From assembly GCA_945927915.1 (NCBI GenBank), contig CAMEMX010000082.1:1-6701 (forward strand): a DNA stretch of 6,701 nucleotides, in the 5' to 3' direction. The notes below the pieces were generated by a model, which did no database searches, was not told where the DNA came from, and worked only from the letters and a program-made list of their open reading frames with translations. The DNA comes from an uncultured Clostridia bacterium (GTDB lineage: Bacteria > Bacillota > Clostridia > Oscillospirales > Oscillospiraceae). The position numbers and the translations under genes were made by a program. Position 1 is the stretch's first letter, and each line of letters begins with the position of its first letter. Positions 1 through 5,976 of the stretch are shown here, in pieces.

Positions 1-17
1 GGGGCAGGCTTTTTCTT
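1..17. terminator. Half of a probable bidirectional intrinsic terminator cut by the window edge
   Basis: The first ten bases are a GC-rich arm (GGGGCAGGCT) followed directly by a T-rich run. Read on the plus strand this is the 3' arm and T-tract of an intrinsic terminator whose 5' arm would lie left of the window. Read on the minus strand it begins as AAAAAGCCTGCCCC just after the stop of the acetyltransferase gene, which is the 5' half of the same hairpin. The matching arm is not visible, so this is an inference from one half. Confidence 0.42.
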
Positions 18-611
18 TTATGCGTTGAAGTACATATCGTATACGATATAGCCGCCGATGCCCTTCAACGCGCCCGGATATGTCTCCTGACACATCATGC
101 AGCGCGGCTCCTGCATCGGATAGCCGCTTGTCGGGAAGATGTTGTATTCCGAGGAGGTCCGGAATCCGACCCGGTTGTAGAAGCGGTAATTCCCTTCCAC
201 GGTGATCCCCTTATATCCCAACTCTCTCACTTTCTCAATTCCCATCCGCAGCATGGCGGTTCCGATTCTCCTGCGCAAATAATCCGCATGGACAGATACG
301 GGAGCCAGCATGACGATCGGGGAAGCGGCGCCGTCGCTGTGTCCGCCGTCTTTTGTCGGAGACAGCGGAAATTCGGAAAACAGGAAGTGTCCTACCACCT
401 CGTTGTCCGATTCCGCCACAAAGGACAGCTCCGGAATGTAATACTTCGAATCTCTGATCTCCTCCACCAGGGCAACAATATCGGTCCCGTCGGAATAGTC
501 CGTGCCCTCCCGGAACGAACGCAGGATGAGGGAGACGATGCTCTTATAATCCTTATGCTCCTCCGGGCGGATCGTGAGCTTCTGCATCATTGCGTGCGTA
601 TCCCCTCTCAT
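18..611 (-). CDS. GNAT family N-acetyltransferase (YhbS-like)
   Basis: This is a 197-residue protein of the Gcn5-related N-acetyltransferase fold, which transfers an acetyl group from acetyl-CoA to an amine; the substrate cannot be told. A beta strand reading PIVMLAPVSVH (98-108) leads into the acetyl-CoA pyrophosphate-binding motif A, R114-R-I-G-T-A119 (Q/R-x-x-G-x-G/A type). The family's late motif follows as G140-N-Y-R-F-Y-N-R-V-G-F150, the usual 'YxRxGF' block of YhbS-like acetyltransferases. Length is normal for the subgroup. The first ATG overlaps the upstream UvrA-remnant stop as ATGA and has GGGAG 5 bases upstream. Internal ATGs at 590 and 587 (residues 8 and 9) have GAGGGG 11 or 14 bases upstream and begin nearer the conserved region (KLTIRPEE), so the true start may be 590. 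The overlap implies the gene was translationally coupled to the once-intact uvrA-like gene. No separate promoter is visible. Confidence 0.88.
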   Translation of the reverse strand: MRGDTHAMMQKLTIRPEEHKDYKSIVSLILRSFREGTDYSDGTDIVALVEEIRDSKYYIPELSFVAESDNEVVGHFLFSEFPLSPTKDGGHSDGAASPIVMLAPVSVHADYLRRRIGTAMLRMGIEKVRELGYKGITVEGNYRFYNRVGFRTSSEYNIFPTSGYPMQEPRCMMCQETYPGALKGIGGYIVYDMYFNA

Positions 612-883
612 ACCGTCTCCCGGCGGAAGCTCTCGCCAAGCGAGCGCCTGAGATACTCCGCCGTGATCGTATTGCCGTGCTGCACCATATCCTTCGCGGT
701 GCCGGAAAAGACGATCTCTCCGCCGGCGGTGCCGCCGTCCGGGCCGACGTCGATCAGCCAGTCCGCCTGCTTCATCACATCGGGATTGTGCTCGATGACG
801 ATGACGGTGTTGCCGCGCTCCACCAGAGCGTCCAGCAGCTCCATGACCTTCTGCACATCCGAGGCGTGCTGCCCGGTGGCAAG
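608..883 (-). pseudogene. 3' remnant of a UvrA-type excinuclease/ABC ATPase gene
   Basis: About 92 codons match only the extreme C-terminus of UvrA-family ATPases, which in full are roughly 750-950 residues. The remnant begins with a damaged D-loop (ATGQHASDV, where the family reads TTGLHxxDV; Q for L is a one-base change). It continues through the helix QKVMELLDALVERGNT, then the H-loop strand VIVIEHN with the switch histidine, then ADWLIDVGPDGGTAGGEIVFSGT, the family's hallmark ending. Walker A, the zinc fingers, the signature motif and Walker B are all absent. The frame stays open only to about 901, where it meets a stop, and no family resemblance is seen beyond about 883. A GTG at 856 could be called as a start but lacks a reason to be real. 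It ends in the ATGA overlap with the acetyltransferase. It could have come from canonical uvrA or from one of the short UvrA-like antibiotic-resistance/repair paralogues; I cannot tell which. Confidence 0.8.
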
Positions 884-891
884 GCGGCGTT

Positions 892-972
892 TTATTTCTT
901 CTTATTCTTCATGCCGGCGTAGATGCCGACCGCGATCACAAAGACGACCGCCACGATTGCACCATATTCCAT
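892..972 (-). CDS. 26-residue single-pass membrane protein, unrecognised
   Basis: This short frame opens with ATG at 972 and ends with TAA at 892. The product starts MEYGAI and has one hydrophobic segment at about residues 5-20, rich in V, A, I and G with no charge inside it. It ends in a basic tail, MKNKKK, that would anchor the C-terminus in the cytoplasm (N-out/C-in by the positive-inside rule). An AAAGGA ribosome binding site sits 10 bases upstream. The design (tiny N-terminus, one membrane helix, lysine tail) resembles small accessory subunits of sodium symporters such as the MetS type, but I see no diagnostic residues and do not assign it. The UvrA remnant starts within about 10 bases of its stop, so any partner gene that lay downstream has probably been lost. 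Shortness and lack of homology evidence limit confidence. Confidence 0.5.
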   Translation of the reverse strand: MEYGAIVAVVFVIAVGIYAGMKNKKK

Positions 973-974
973 GC

Positions 975-1009
975 AAGTCCCATCCTTTCGGATCCCGAGC
1001 TATGGGCTT
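975..1009 (-). other. Structured leader enclosing the ribosome binding site of the 26-residue gene
   Basis: On the minus strand the bases before the small gene can fold. ATCC (993-990) pairs with GGAT (985-982) around a GAAA tetraloop, and AAGCCC (1009-1004) pairs with GGG-A-CTT (981-975) outside it with one bulged A and a larger one-sided bulge. The Shine-Dalgarno AAAGGA (988-983) lies in the tetraloop and inner stem, so folding would hide it. It could be a translational control element or a chance pairing in GC-rich DNA. Confidence 0.3.
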
Positions 1010-1040
1010 CCCGTGATGGCGCCGTGTCGGGGCGCTGTAC

Positions 1041-1066
1041 GGACAGGATCGCCATGCGGCCTGTCC
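1041..1066. repeat. 7-bp perfect inverted repeat (GGACAGG/CCTGTCC)
   Basis: GGACAGG at 1041-1047 is matched by its exact complement CCTGTCC at 1060-1066 across a 12-base spacer. It lies between the terminator of the hydrolase operon and the 26-residue gene, where no coding frame is convincing. It could be a protein-binding site or a hairpin in that gene's leader. No T-tract follows on either strand, so it is not an intrinsic terminator. Confidence 0.4.
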
Positions 1067-1082
1067 TGCCGGCTACGGCTTC

Positions 1083-1118
1083 AAAAAATGCGGCTGTGCC
1101 CGGCGGACACGCCGCATT
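1083..1118 (-). terminator. Strong intrinsic terminator of the tetR-hydrolase operon
   Basis: On the minus strand AATGCGGC (1118-1111) pairs with GCCGCATT (1094-1087). Inside this, GTGTCC pairs with GGGCAC (one G-T wobble) around a GCC loop, leaving a single bulged A. Six T residues on the minus strand (1088-1083) overlap and follow the stem. It begins 27 bases after the hydrolase stop codon and is the natural end of that transcription unit. Confidence 0.87.
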
Positions 1119-1145
1119 GCCGCGCAAGGCGGAACCCTGCCAGTC

Positions 1146-1640
1146 TCAGGGCTTTCCCATGACCTCGCTGAGGTTTTCCACGGCGCAGCCCTTGCCTGCA
1201 TAGTATGCAAGCATCTCCGGGAGCTTTTTCTTGTCATAGCTGGTGATACAGTCAGCCAAAACGTGAACGGCATAGCCTGCTTTGGTCATGTTGTAGCAGG
1301 TGGATTTTACGCAGGCCGTGGCATCCGCTCCGGCGATATAAAATTCGCTGATGCCGTGCGCCCGGATGAAAGCGGCAAACGCTTCGCTTGTTAACGCATT
1401 GCTCTTTGTCTTGGTAAAAATGTGGTCGGACACGATCTTCAGCTCCGGCACAAGCGCGGCGCCGCGCGTGCCGGGCTGAAAGGTCCTCGATCCGGCGGAC
1501 AGATTGTTATGCTGAATGTAAACGACCTCCATGCCGTTCGCAGCGGCCCAGTCAATCGCCCGGTTCGTTGTCCCAACGATCTCCCTGTAGTTTTTGGTAA
1601 TGTCATTCTGAAGGTCGATCACGACCAGCGCCCTGTTCAT
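1146..1640 (-). CDS. Isochorismatase-family cysteine hydrolase
   Basis: A 164-residue cytoplasmic alpha/beta hydrolase of the isochorismatase/nicotinamidase superfamily. The catalytic Asp-Lys-Cys triad can be read: D9 in the opening strand ALVVIDLQND, K77 in HIFTKTKSNAL, and C110 in IAGADATACVKST, where the family has the nucleophile in a 'GxxxxxCVxxT' turn. The end, AGYAVHVLADCITSYD, is the usual strand and loop after the nucleophile helix. Members hydrolyse amides such as nicotinamide or related N-acyl compounds, or the vinyl ether of isochorismate. The substrate here is unknown and the protein lacks the extra aryl-carrier domain of EntB. The start at 1640 is chosen because the family begins at this point (MNRALVVID) and AAAGGAG lies 7 bases upstream; the frame is open further upstream but that part reads as non-family sequence within tetR. 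It lies 46 bases after tetR and is presumably co-transcribed and repressed with it. Confidence 0.9.
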   Translation of the reverse strand: MNRALVVIDLQNDITKNYREIVGTTNRAIDWAAANGMEVVYIQHNNLSAGSRTFQPGTRGAALVPELKIVSDHIFTKTKSNALTSEAFAAFIRAHGISEFYIAGADATACVKSTCYNMTKAGYAVHVLADCITSYDKKKLPEMLAYYAGKGCAVENLSEVMGKP

Positions 1641-1647
1641 CTTCCTG

Positions 1648-1654
1648 CTCCTTT
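1648..1654 (-). promoter_or_regulatory. Ribosome binding site deciding the hydrolase start
   Basis: AAAGGAG on the minus strand ends 7 bases before the ATG at 1640. This strong Shine-Dalgarno supports the short form of the hydrolase over a start further upstream that would run into tetR. Confidence 0.8.
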
Positions 1655-1686
1655 CGTAAATCATCGTTGCCGTATATTTCGGGTGC

Positions 1687-2295
1687 CTACCGTTGATACA
1701 CCCGGAAAAACTGCCGGATATGCCTGTCTGCCAGCGCCATGAGCTCCGCCTCACGCTCCGGCTCACGGTCGCAGAGGTTGATCCATGCGGAGATGGGCAG
1801 GCAGAGCTGCGCCGCCATGATCTGCGGGTCGTCCTCTGCCAGAATGCCCCTTCGGATCAGGCATTGGATCAGCCCGGTGAAGTATTGCAGCACGTCGGTA
1901 TAATTCTGCGCGGTTTGCAGCTTCGCCAGCTCCGGGTTCCGGAACTGCTCGATCACCAACATTTTCCGCGCCCTGCTGATGGTGGGGTCATGGAGGATGT
2001 AACGGAGCTGCCCCAGGATCATCTGCACCGCCGCATCTGGCGTTGCGGGGAGGGCGTCCGCGTCCTTCTCCCAGTCCGCCCTTGCAAAAACGGACCGCGC
2101 CGCGTACTGCTCCAGCACTTCCTTCAGCAGCGCATCCAAAATGGCCTGCTTGCTTTCAAAGTGGCTGTAAAGCGATGCCTTCCGAATGCCGACCGCATCG
2201 GCGATCTGAGAGATCGAGGTCGCCTCAAAGCCCTGCACAGAGAACAGCTCCAGCGACGCCTCCAAAATCTCCTTTCTTGTGTTTCCCCGCTCCAT
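1687..2295 (-). CDS. TetR/AcrR family transcriptional regulator
   Basis: A 202-residue one-component regulator. Residues 5-50 are a typical TetR DNA-binding domain: helix 1 TRKEILEASLELFSVQGF, then the helix-turn-helix TSISQIADAVGIRKASLYSHF (27-46) with the signature 'SLYxHFxSKxAIL'. The remainder (about 60-202) is the variable helical domain that binds ligand and dimerises; it gives no clue to the effector. The start at 2295 has GGAGGGG 7 bases upstream and gives the standard family N-terminus. It is the first gene of a two-gene unit with the cysteine hydrolase and is transcribed from a near-consensus promoter whose spacer holds a palindrome, so it very likely represses its own operon. The hydrolase may act on the inducer or a related compound; that is inference from gene order. 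Confidence 0.93.
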   Translation of the reverse strand: MERGNTRKEILEASLELFSVQGFEATSISQIADAVGIRKASLYSHFESKQAILDALLKEVLEQYAARSVFARADWEKDADALPATPDAAVQMILGQLRYILHDPTISRARKMLVIEQFRNPELAKLQTAQNYTDVLQYFTGLIQCLIRRGILAEDDPQIMAAQLCLPISAWINLCDREPEREAELMALADRHIRQFFRVYQR

Positions 2296-2330
2296 CGCGC
2301 TTCCCCTCCGTCAAAAAATGTTCTGCCTGT

Positions 2331-2359
2331 ATTATAGCTTCCTATCGTTCGTTAGTCAA
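2331..2359 (-). promoter_or_regulatory. Sigma-A type promoter of the tetR-hydrolase operon
   Basis: On the minus strand TTGACT (2359-2354) is followed after exactly 17 bases by a perfect TATAAT (2336-2331). It lies 36 bases before the tetR ATG. The -10 is consensus and the -35 has one mismatch, so unrepressed expression should be strong. Confidence 0.87.
2342..2355. promoter_or_regulatory. Probable TetR operator within the promoter spacer
   Basis: CTATCG-TT-CGTTAG is an imperfect 14-bp palindrome with one mismatched pair. It lies between the -35 and -10 boxes and overlaps the last two bases of the -35. A dimer bound here would block RNA polymerase, the usual arrangement for TetR-family autorepression. 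The assignment to this regulator rests on position and symmetry only. Confidence 0.55.
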
Positions 2360-2438
2360 TAGGCGTTGATAAGTTTCCTGTACCGGCGGCGCATCCGGGA
2401 CGCGGCGGCGGTCATGCGGAAGCGCGGTGCTTGCCCAC

Positions 2439-2466
2439 TTTACGCAGATTTTACAAAGGCTTAACC
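2439..2466 (+). promoter_or_regulatory. Putative PhoP (PHO) box: three direct repeats at 11-bp period
   Basis: TTTACG (2439-2444), TTTACA (2450-2455) and TTAACC (2461-2466) are spaced exactly 11 bases start to start, with 5-base gaps. Against the Gram-positive PhoP hexamer TT(A/T/C)ACA they match 5, 6 and 5 of 6 positions. Such direct repeats, one helical turn apart, are how PhoP dimers bind in Bacillus-type phosphate regulons. The site lies upstream of the -10 of a phosphate transporter gene. Promoter position, spacing and gene function all agree, but the motif is short and no experiment backs it. Confidence 0.58.
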
Positions 2467-2475
2467 GGAAGTGCG

Positions 2476-2504
2476 TCGTATTTGGCGCGTTCTTACTCTA
2501 TAAT
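2476..2504 (+). promoter_or_regulatory. Likely promoter of the Na/Pi cotransporter gene (good -10, no -35)
   Basis: A perfect TATAAT lies at 2499-2504, 76 bases before the start codon. The expected -35 position (2476-2481, TCGTAT) does not resemble TTGACA and no TG extends the -10. A consensus -10 with a missing -35 is typical of activator-dependent promoters and fits the PHO-like repeats immediately upstream. Confidence 0.6.
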
Positions 2505-2580
2505 TGTATTTGCCGGACGGTCGCTCCGCGGTCGTGCCGGCGCGGCTCTGACGTAAAATCCCCGTAAAGGAGACAGATAA

Positions 2581-4365
2581 ATGACGACCTATCTTTTCAA
2601 GCTGGTGTCCCTGCTGGGCGGGCTGGCGCTGTTCCTGTTCGGCATGGACGTGATGGGAAAATCTCTGGAGCGCACCGCCGGCGGCAAGCTGCAGACCATC
2701 CTCGCCAAGATGAGCTCCAGCGTGCCCAAGGGCTTTCTGCTCGGTCTGGCGGTGACGGCGGTCATCCAGTCCTCGTCCGCCACGACCGTCATGGCGGTGG
2801 GCTTCGTAAACTCCGGCATTCTGACGCTGAAGCAGGCCGTGGGCGTGATCATGGGCAGCAACGTGGGCACGACGGTCACGGCATGGATCCTGTCGCTCAG
2901 CGGCTTGCAGGGCGACAGCTTTCTCGTGCAGCTTTTCAAACCCTCGACCCTCGCTCCCCTGCTGGGTGCGGCGGGCATCGTGCTGTATATGTTCACAAAA
3001 TCCGAGAAAAAGAAGAACATCGGCTGCATTTTGCTGGGCTTCATGGCGCTGATGACCGGCATGGAGCTGATGAGCGGCTCCATGCAGTTCCTGAAAAATG
3101 AGGCATGGTTTGCAAAGCTGATGGTCTCCTTCTCCAACCCGCTGCTCGGCATTCTGGTCGGCGCCGCGCTGACGGCGGTCATCCAGTCGTCCTCCGCGTC
3201 CGTCGGCATCCTGCAGAGCCTTTGCTCGACCGGCGCCGTCACCTTCGGCTGCGCCATCCCGATCATTCTGGGCCAGAACATCGGCACCTGCGTGACCGCC
3301 ATGATGGGCTCGATCGGCGCGAACAAAAACGCCCGCCGCACCGCCATGGTGCATCTCTACTTCAACATTCTGGGCAGCCTGATCTTCGTGGTGCTGTTTT
3401 ACGGCATCGGGCTGTTCTTCCCGTGGAAATTTCTGGAACAGACGTGCAGCGGGCTGAGCATCGCCGTGATCCACACGGCCTTCAACATCGGCGCCACCGC
3501 CCTGCTCCTGCCGCTGAACGGCGTGCTGGTGAAGCTGGCGACGCTGTCCGTCCCCGACGACAAAAAAGAGGAAAAAACGGAGCTGCTGGACGAGCGTCTG
3601 CTGGGCACGCCCGCCGTCGCCATCCAGCGCGCCCATGACATTGCCGTCCGCATGGCGGAGGCCTCCGCCAAGGCGATGTCCCTTGCGATGGAGCTGACGC
3701 ACCGCTTCGACGCGCAGGCGCTTGCGCAGGTTCTTGAACTGGAGGATACCACCGACCGCTACGAGGACGCGCTGGGCACCTATCTCGTAAAGCTCTCCGG
3801 CATGAACCTTTCCGTCTCCGACAACCGCATCCTCAACACCCTGCTCTATACCCTCTCCGACATCGAGCGCATCGCCGACCACGCCGTCTCGGTGGGGCAG
3901 GCCGCGCTGGAAATGGAGGAAAAGAAGATTACCTTCTCCGACCGCGCCAAGGCAGAGCTTAAAATCCTGGAACGGGCGGTAGCGGACATTCTCAGCCGCA
4001 CCGTCGACGCCTACCGCCATCTGGATCTGGAGCTTGCCGCGATGGTCGAGCCGCAGGAGCAGGTGGTCGACGCGCTCGTGCGCGAGGTCAAATCGCGCCA
4101 TATCCGCCGCCTGCGCGACGGACTGTGCAGCGTGGAGTACGGCTTCGTGCTGGAAGACCTCCTGACCGCCTTCGAGCGCTCGGCTGACCACTGCTCCAAC
4201 GTGGCGGTGGAGATCCTGCAGGTCTCCGAGGGCAAGCTGGAGGCGCACGAGTACCTCAACTCCCTCAAATCCGGCGAGCTGCGCGAGAGCGCGGTCTTTG
4301 CCGAGCGCTTTGCCCGCTACAAGGCGCAGTACGCCTTCCCGGACGAGCCTGCGGACAAGCCCTGA
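2581..4365 (+). CDS. Na+/phosphate cotransporter family protein with C-terminal PhoU-like domain
   Basis: A 594-residue inner-membrane protein of the NptA/YjbB type (Na/Pi cotransporter, SLC34-like). The membrane half (about 1-320) is an inverted duplication. Each half carries the signature QSSSA: TAVIQSSSATT at 60-69 and TAVIQSSSASV at 199-208. Each is followed by a matching glycine-rich segment, GSNVGTTVT (92-100) and GQNIGTCVTA (231-240). About eight or nine hydrophobic segments can be seen. A charged linker (325-345) leads to a helical PhoU-like domain at about 345-550 with the paired family motifs DIERIADH (427-434) and AFERSADHCSN (530-540), which in PhoU bind metal and sense phosphate status. 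Homologues move phosphate with sodium; the direction (uptake or export) cannot be told, and E. coli YjbB mainly exports. The start has AAAGGAG (2566-2572) 8 bases upstream. PHO-like repeats upstream suggest control by phosphate supply. The gene appears monocistronic, since the next gene has its own promoter. Confidence 0.94.
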   Translation: MTTYLFKLVSLLGGLALFLFGMDVMGKSLERTAGGKLQTILAKMSSSVPKGFLLGLAVTAVIQSSSATTVMAVGFVNSGILTLKQAVGVIMGSNVGTTVTAWILSLSGLQGDSFLVQLFKPSTLAPLLGAAGIVLYMFTKSEKKKNIGCILLGFMALMTGMELMSGSMQFLKNEAWFAKLMVSFSNPLLGILVGAALTAVIQSSSASVGILQSLCSTGAVTFGCAIPIILGQNIGTCVTAMMGSIGANKNARRTAMVHLYFNILGSLIFVVLFYGIGLFFPWKFLEQTCSGLSIAVIHTAFNIGATALLLPLNGVLVKLATLSVPDDKKEEKTELLDERLLGTPAVAIQRAHDIAVRMAEASAKAMSLAMELTHRFDAQALAQVLELEDTTDRYEDALGTYLVKLSGMNLSVSDNRILNTLLYTLSDIERIADHAVSVGQAALEMEEKKITFSDRAKAELKILERAVADILSRTVDAYRHLDLELAAMVEPQEQVVDALVREVKSRHIRRLRDGLCSVEYGFVLEDLLTAFERSADHCSNVAVEILQVSEGKLEAHEYLNSLKSGELRESAVFAERFARYKAQYAFPDEPADKP

Positions 4366-4425
4366 GTGAATCGTCCAAGGTCTGTCCTGTTTTCTCCCCG
4401 CCGCGCAATTTGCCGAAAAATGCGG

Positions 4426-4454
4426 TTGCGCTCCGGGCAAAAAACGGCTATAAT
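4426..4454 (+). promoter_or_regulatory. Sigma-A type promoter of the DUF1846 gene
   Basis: TTGCGC (4426-4431), then a 17-base spacer, then a perfect TATAAT (4449-4454), 33 bases before the ATG at 4488. This makes the gene independent of the upstream transporter. It also argues against the longer reading frame opening at 4410, which would begin upstream of the promoter. Confidence 0.8.
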
Positions 4455-4474
4455 GTTTTCTTGGAGAAAACAAA

Positions 4475-4481
4475 GGGGGAG
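4475..4481 (+). promoter_or_regulatory. Ribosome binding site deciding the DUF1846 start
   Basis: GGGGGAG ends 6 bases before ATG 4488. It supports the 493-residue product instead of an extra 26-residue N-terminus that would need an ATG at 4410. Confidence 0.75.
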
Positions 4482-4487
4482 ATCATT

Positions 4488-5969
4488 ATGGGAACCATCG
4501 GTTTTGACAACGAGACCTATCTTGCCATGCAGAGCGAGCGCATCCGTGAGCGCGTTGCGCGCTTCGGCAAGCTCTATCTCGAATTTGGCGGCAAGCTGTT
4601 CGACGATTATCACGCCGCGCGCGTGCTGCCCGGCTTCCGGCCCGACAGCAAAATGCGGATGCTGCTGGAGCTGAAGGAGCAGGCCGAGCTGATCGTCGTC
4701 ATCTCCGCCGACGACATCGAGAAAAACAAGCGCCGCGGCGACCTCGGCATCACCTACGACCTCGATGTCATGCGTCTGATCGACTCCTTCCGCGAATACG
4801 GCCTGTATGTCAGCGGCGTGGTGCTCACGCGCTGCCGCGGGCAGCAGGCGGCGCAGAACTTTGAAAACCGGCTGCAAAGCCTCGGCGTGCGCGTCTACCG
4901 CCACTACCCGATCGACGACTACCCCGCCGACCTGCCGCGCATCGTGTCGGAAAACGGCTTCGGCAAAAACGACTATATCGAGACGACGCGGCCCATCGTC
5001 GTCATCACCGCGCCCGGCCCCGGTTCCGGCAAGATGGCGACCTGCCTGAGCCAGCTCTACCACGACCACCAGCGCGGCATCCGCGCGGGCTACGCCAAAT
5101 ATGAGACGTTCCCGATCTGGAACCTGCCGCTCAAGCACCCGATCAACCTCGCCTACGAGGCCGCGACGGTCGACCTCGACGACGTCAACATGATCGACCC
5201 CTTCCATTTGGAGGCCTACGGCGAAACGACGGTCAACTATAACCGCGACGTTGAGATCTTCCCAGTTTTGGAGGCGATCTTCCGTCAGATCTTCGGGGAT
5301 TGCCCCTATAAGAGCCCGACGGACATGGGCGTGAACATGGTCGGCTGCGCCATCGTCGACGACGAGGTCTGCCGCGAGGCGTCGAAGCAGGAGATCCTGC
5401 GCCGCTATTATGAGACGGCGTGCGCGGTCAAGCGCGGCGAGGCCACGAGCCGCGAGCTGCAAAAGATGGAGATGCTCCTGCGCTCGATGCAGCTTGAGCC
5501 GGAGCAGCGCCGGGTCGTTCCGGCGGCGCAGGCCGTCGCGCAGCGCACGGGCAACCCCGCCGTCGCCATCGAGCTGAACGACGGCACGATGATCACGGGC
5601 AAGACGACCTCCCTCATGGGCCCGGCGTGCTCGGCGCTCTTAAACGCCCTGAAAGCACTTGCAGGCATCGCCCCGCAGGTCGACCTGATCTCCCCTGCCG
5701 TCCTCGCGCCCATCCAGCACCTCAAGGTCGAGCACCTCGGCAACCGCAACCCCCGCCTGCACACGGACGAGATGCTCATCGCCCTGTCCATGAGCGCGGT
5801 GACGAATCCGACGGCGGAGCTTGCCATGCAGGAGCTGGACAAGCTCAAAGGCGCGCAGGTGCATTCGACGGTCATTTTGTCGCAGGTGGACGAAAAGCTG
5901 CTCAAGAAGATCGGCGCGAACGTGACCTGCTCGCCCGTCTACGAGGGCCAGCGCCTGTTCCGTAAGTAA
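4488..5969 (+). CDS. DUF1846 (UPF0371) family protein
   Basis: A 493-residue protein of the DUF1846/UPF0371 family, close to the usual family length of about 490-505. It begins with the family-typical IGFDNETYLAMQSERIRERV, followed by the block FGGKLFDDYHAARVLPGF (33-50). A glycine-rich loop TAPGPGSGKMATCLSQ (174-189) follows a hydrophobic strand, as in nucleotide-binding proteins. It is not a true Walker A: spacing differs from GxxxxGK and methionine follows the lysine. Other conserved-looking blocks are MIDPFHLEAYGETTVNYNRD (235-254) and MITGKTTSLMGPACSALLNA (368-387). There is no signal peptide or membrane segment, so it is probably cytoplasmic. The biochemical role is, to my knowledge, not established, although structures of family members exist. 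The start at 4488 is set by ribosome binding site and promoter position. The gene stands alone between its own promoter and a terminator. Confidence 0.93.
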   Translation: MGTIGFDNETYLAMQSERIRERVARFGKLYLEFGGKLFDDYHAARVLPGFRPDSKMRMLLELKEQAELIVVISADDIEKNKRRGDLGITYDLDVMRLIDSFREYGLYVSGVVLTRCRGQQAAQNFENRLQSLGVRVYRHYPIDDYPADLPRIVSENGFGKNDYIETTRPIVVITAPGPGSGKMATCLSQLYHDHQRGIRAGYAKYETFPIWNLPLKHPINLAYEAATVDLDDVNMIDPFHLEAYGETTVNYNRDVEIFPVLEAIFRQIFGDCPYKSPTDMGVNMVGCAIVDDEVCREASKQEILRRYYETACAVKRGEATSRELQKMEMLLRSMQLEPEQRRVVPAAQAVAQRTGNPAVAIELNDGTMITGKTTSLMGPACSALLNALKALAGIAPQVDLISPAVLAPIQHLKVEHLGNRNPRLHTDEMLIALSMSAVTNPTAELAMQELDKLKGAQVHSTVILSQVDEKLLKKIGANVTCSPVYEGQRLFRK

Positions 5970-5976
5970 CATATGT

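Noticed and set aside
288..1016. A 242-codon plus-strand frame over the acetyltransferase and UvrA remnant
   Set aside because: Serine/arginine-rich shadow of the minus-strand genes, with no recognisable motif.
936..1127. A 63-codon minus-strand frame overlapping the start of the 26-residue gene
   Set aside because: It reads through the operon terminator hairpin, and its composition is not protein-like. The short frame in the neighbouring register has the better ribosome binding site and a coherent membrane helix.
1693..2337. A 214-codon plus-strand frame opposite tetR
   Set aside because: Antisense to a clear TetR gene and runs into its promoter; no domain seen.
4350..4402. Possible terminator after the Na/Pi cotransporter (GGACA ... 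TGTCC followed by TGTTTTC)
   Set aside because: The stem is only about 5 bp with a loop of over 25 bases and starts inside the gene; too weak to call.
2461..4473. A 670-codon open frame on the minus strand covering the whole transporter gene
   Set aside because: Its product is rich in His, Gln, Arg, Ala and Gly with no domain pattern, as expected for the reverse strand of a GC-rich gene. The plus-strand gene has clear family motifs.
4317..5462. A 381-codon minus-strand open frame over the DUF1846 gene
   Set aside because: Low-complexity Asp/Val/Ala/Arg composition, no ribosome binding site of note, and fully antisense to a recognised conserved gene.
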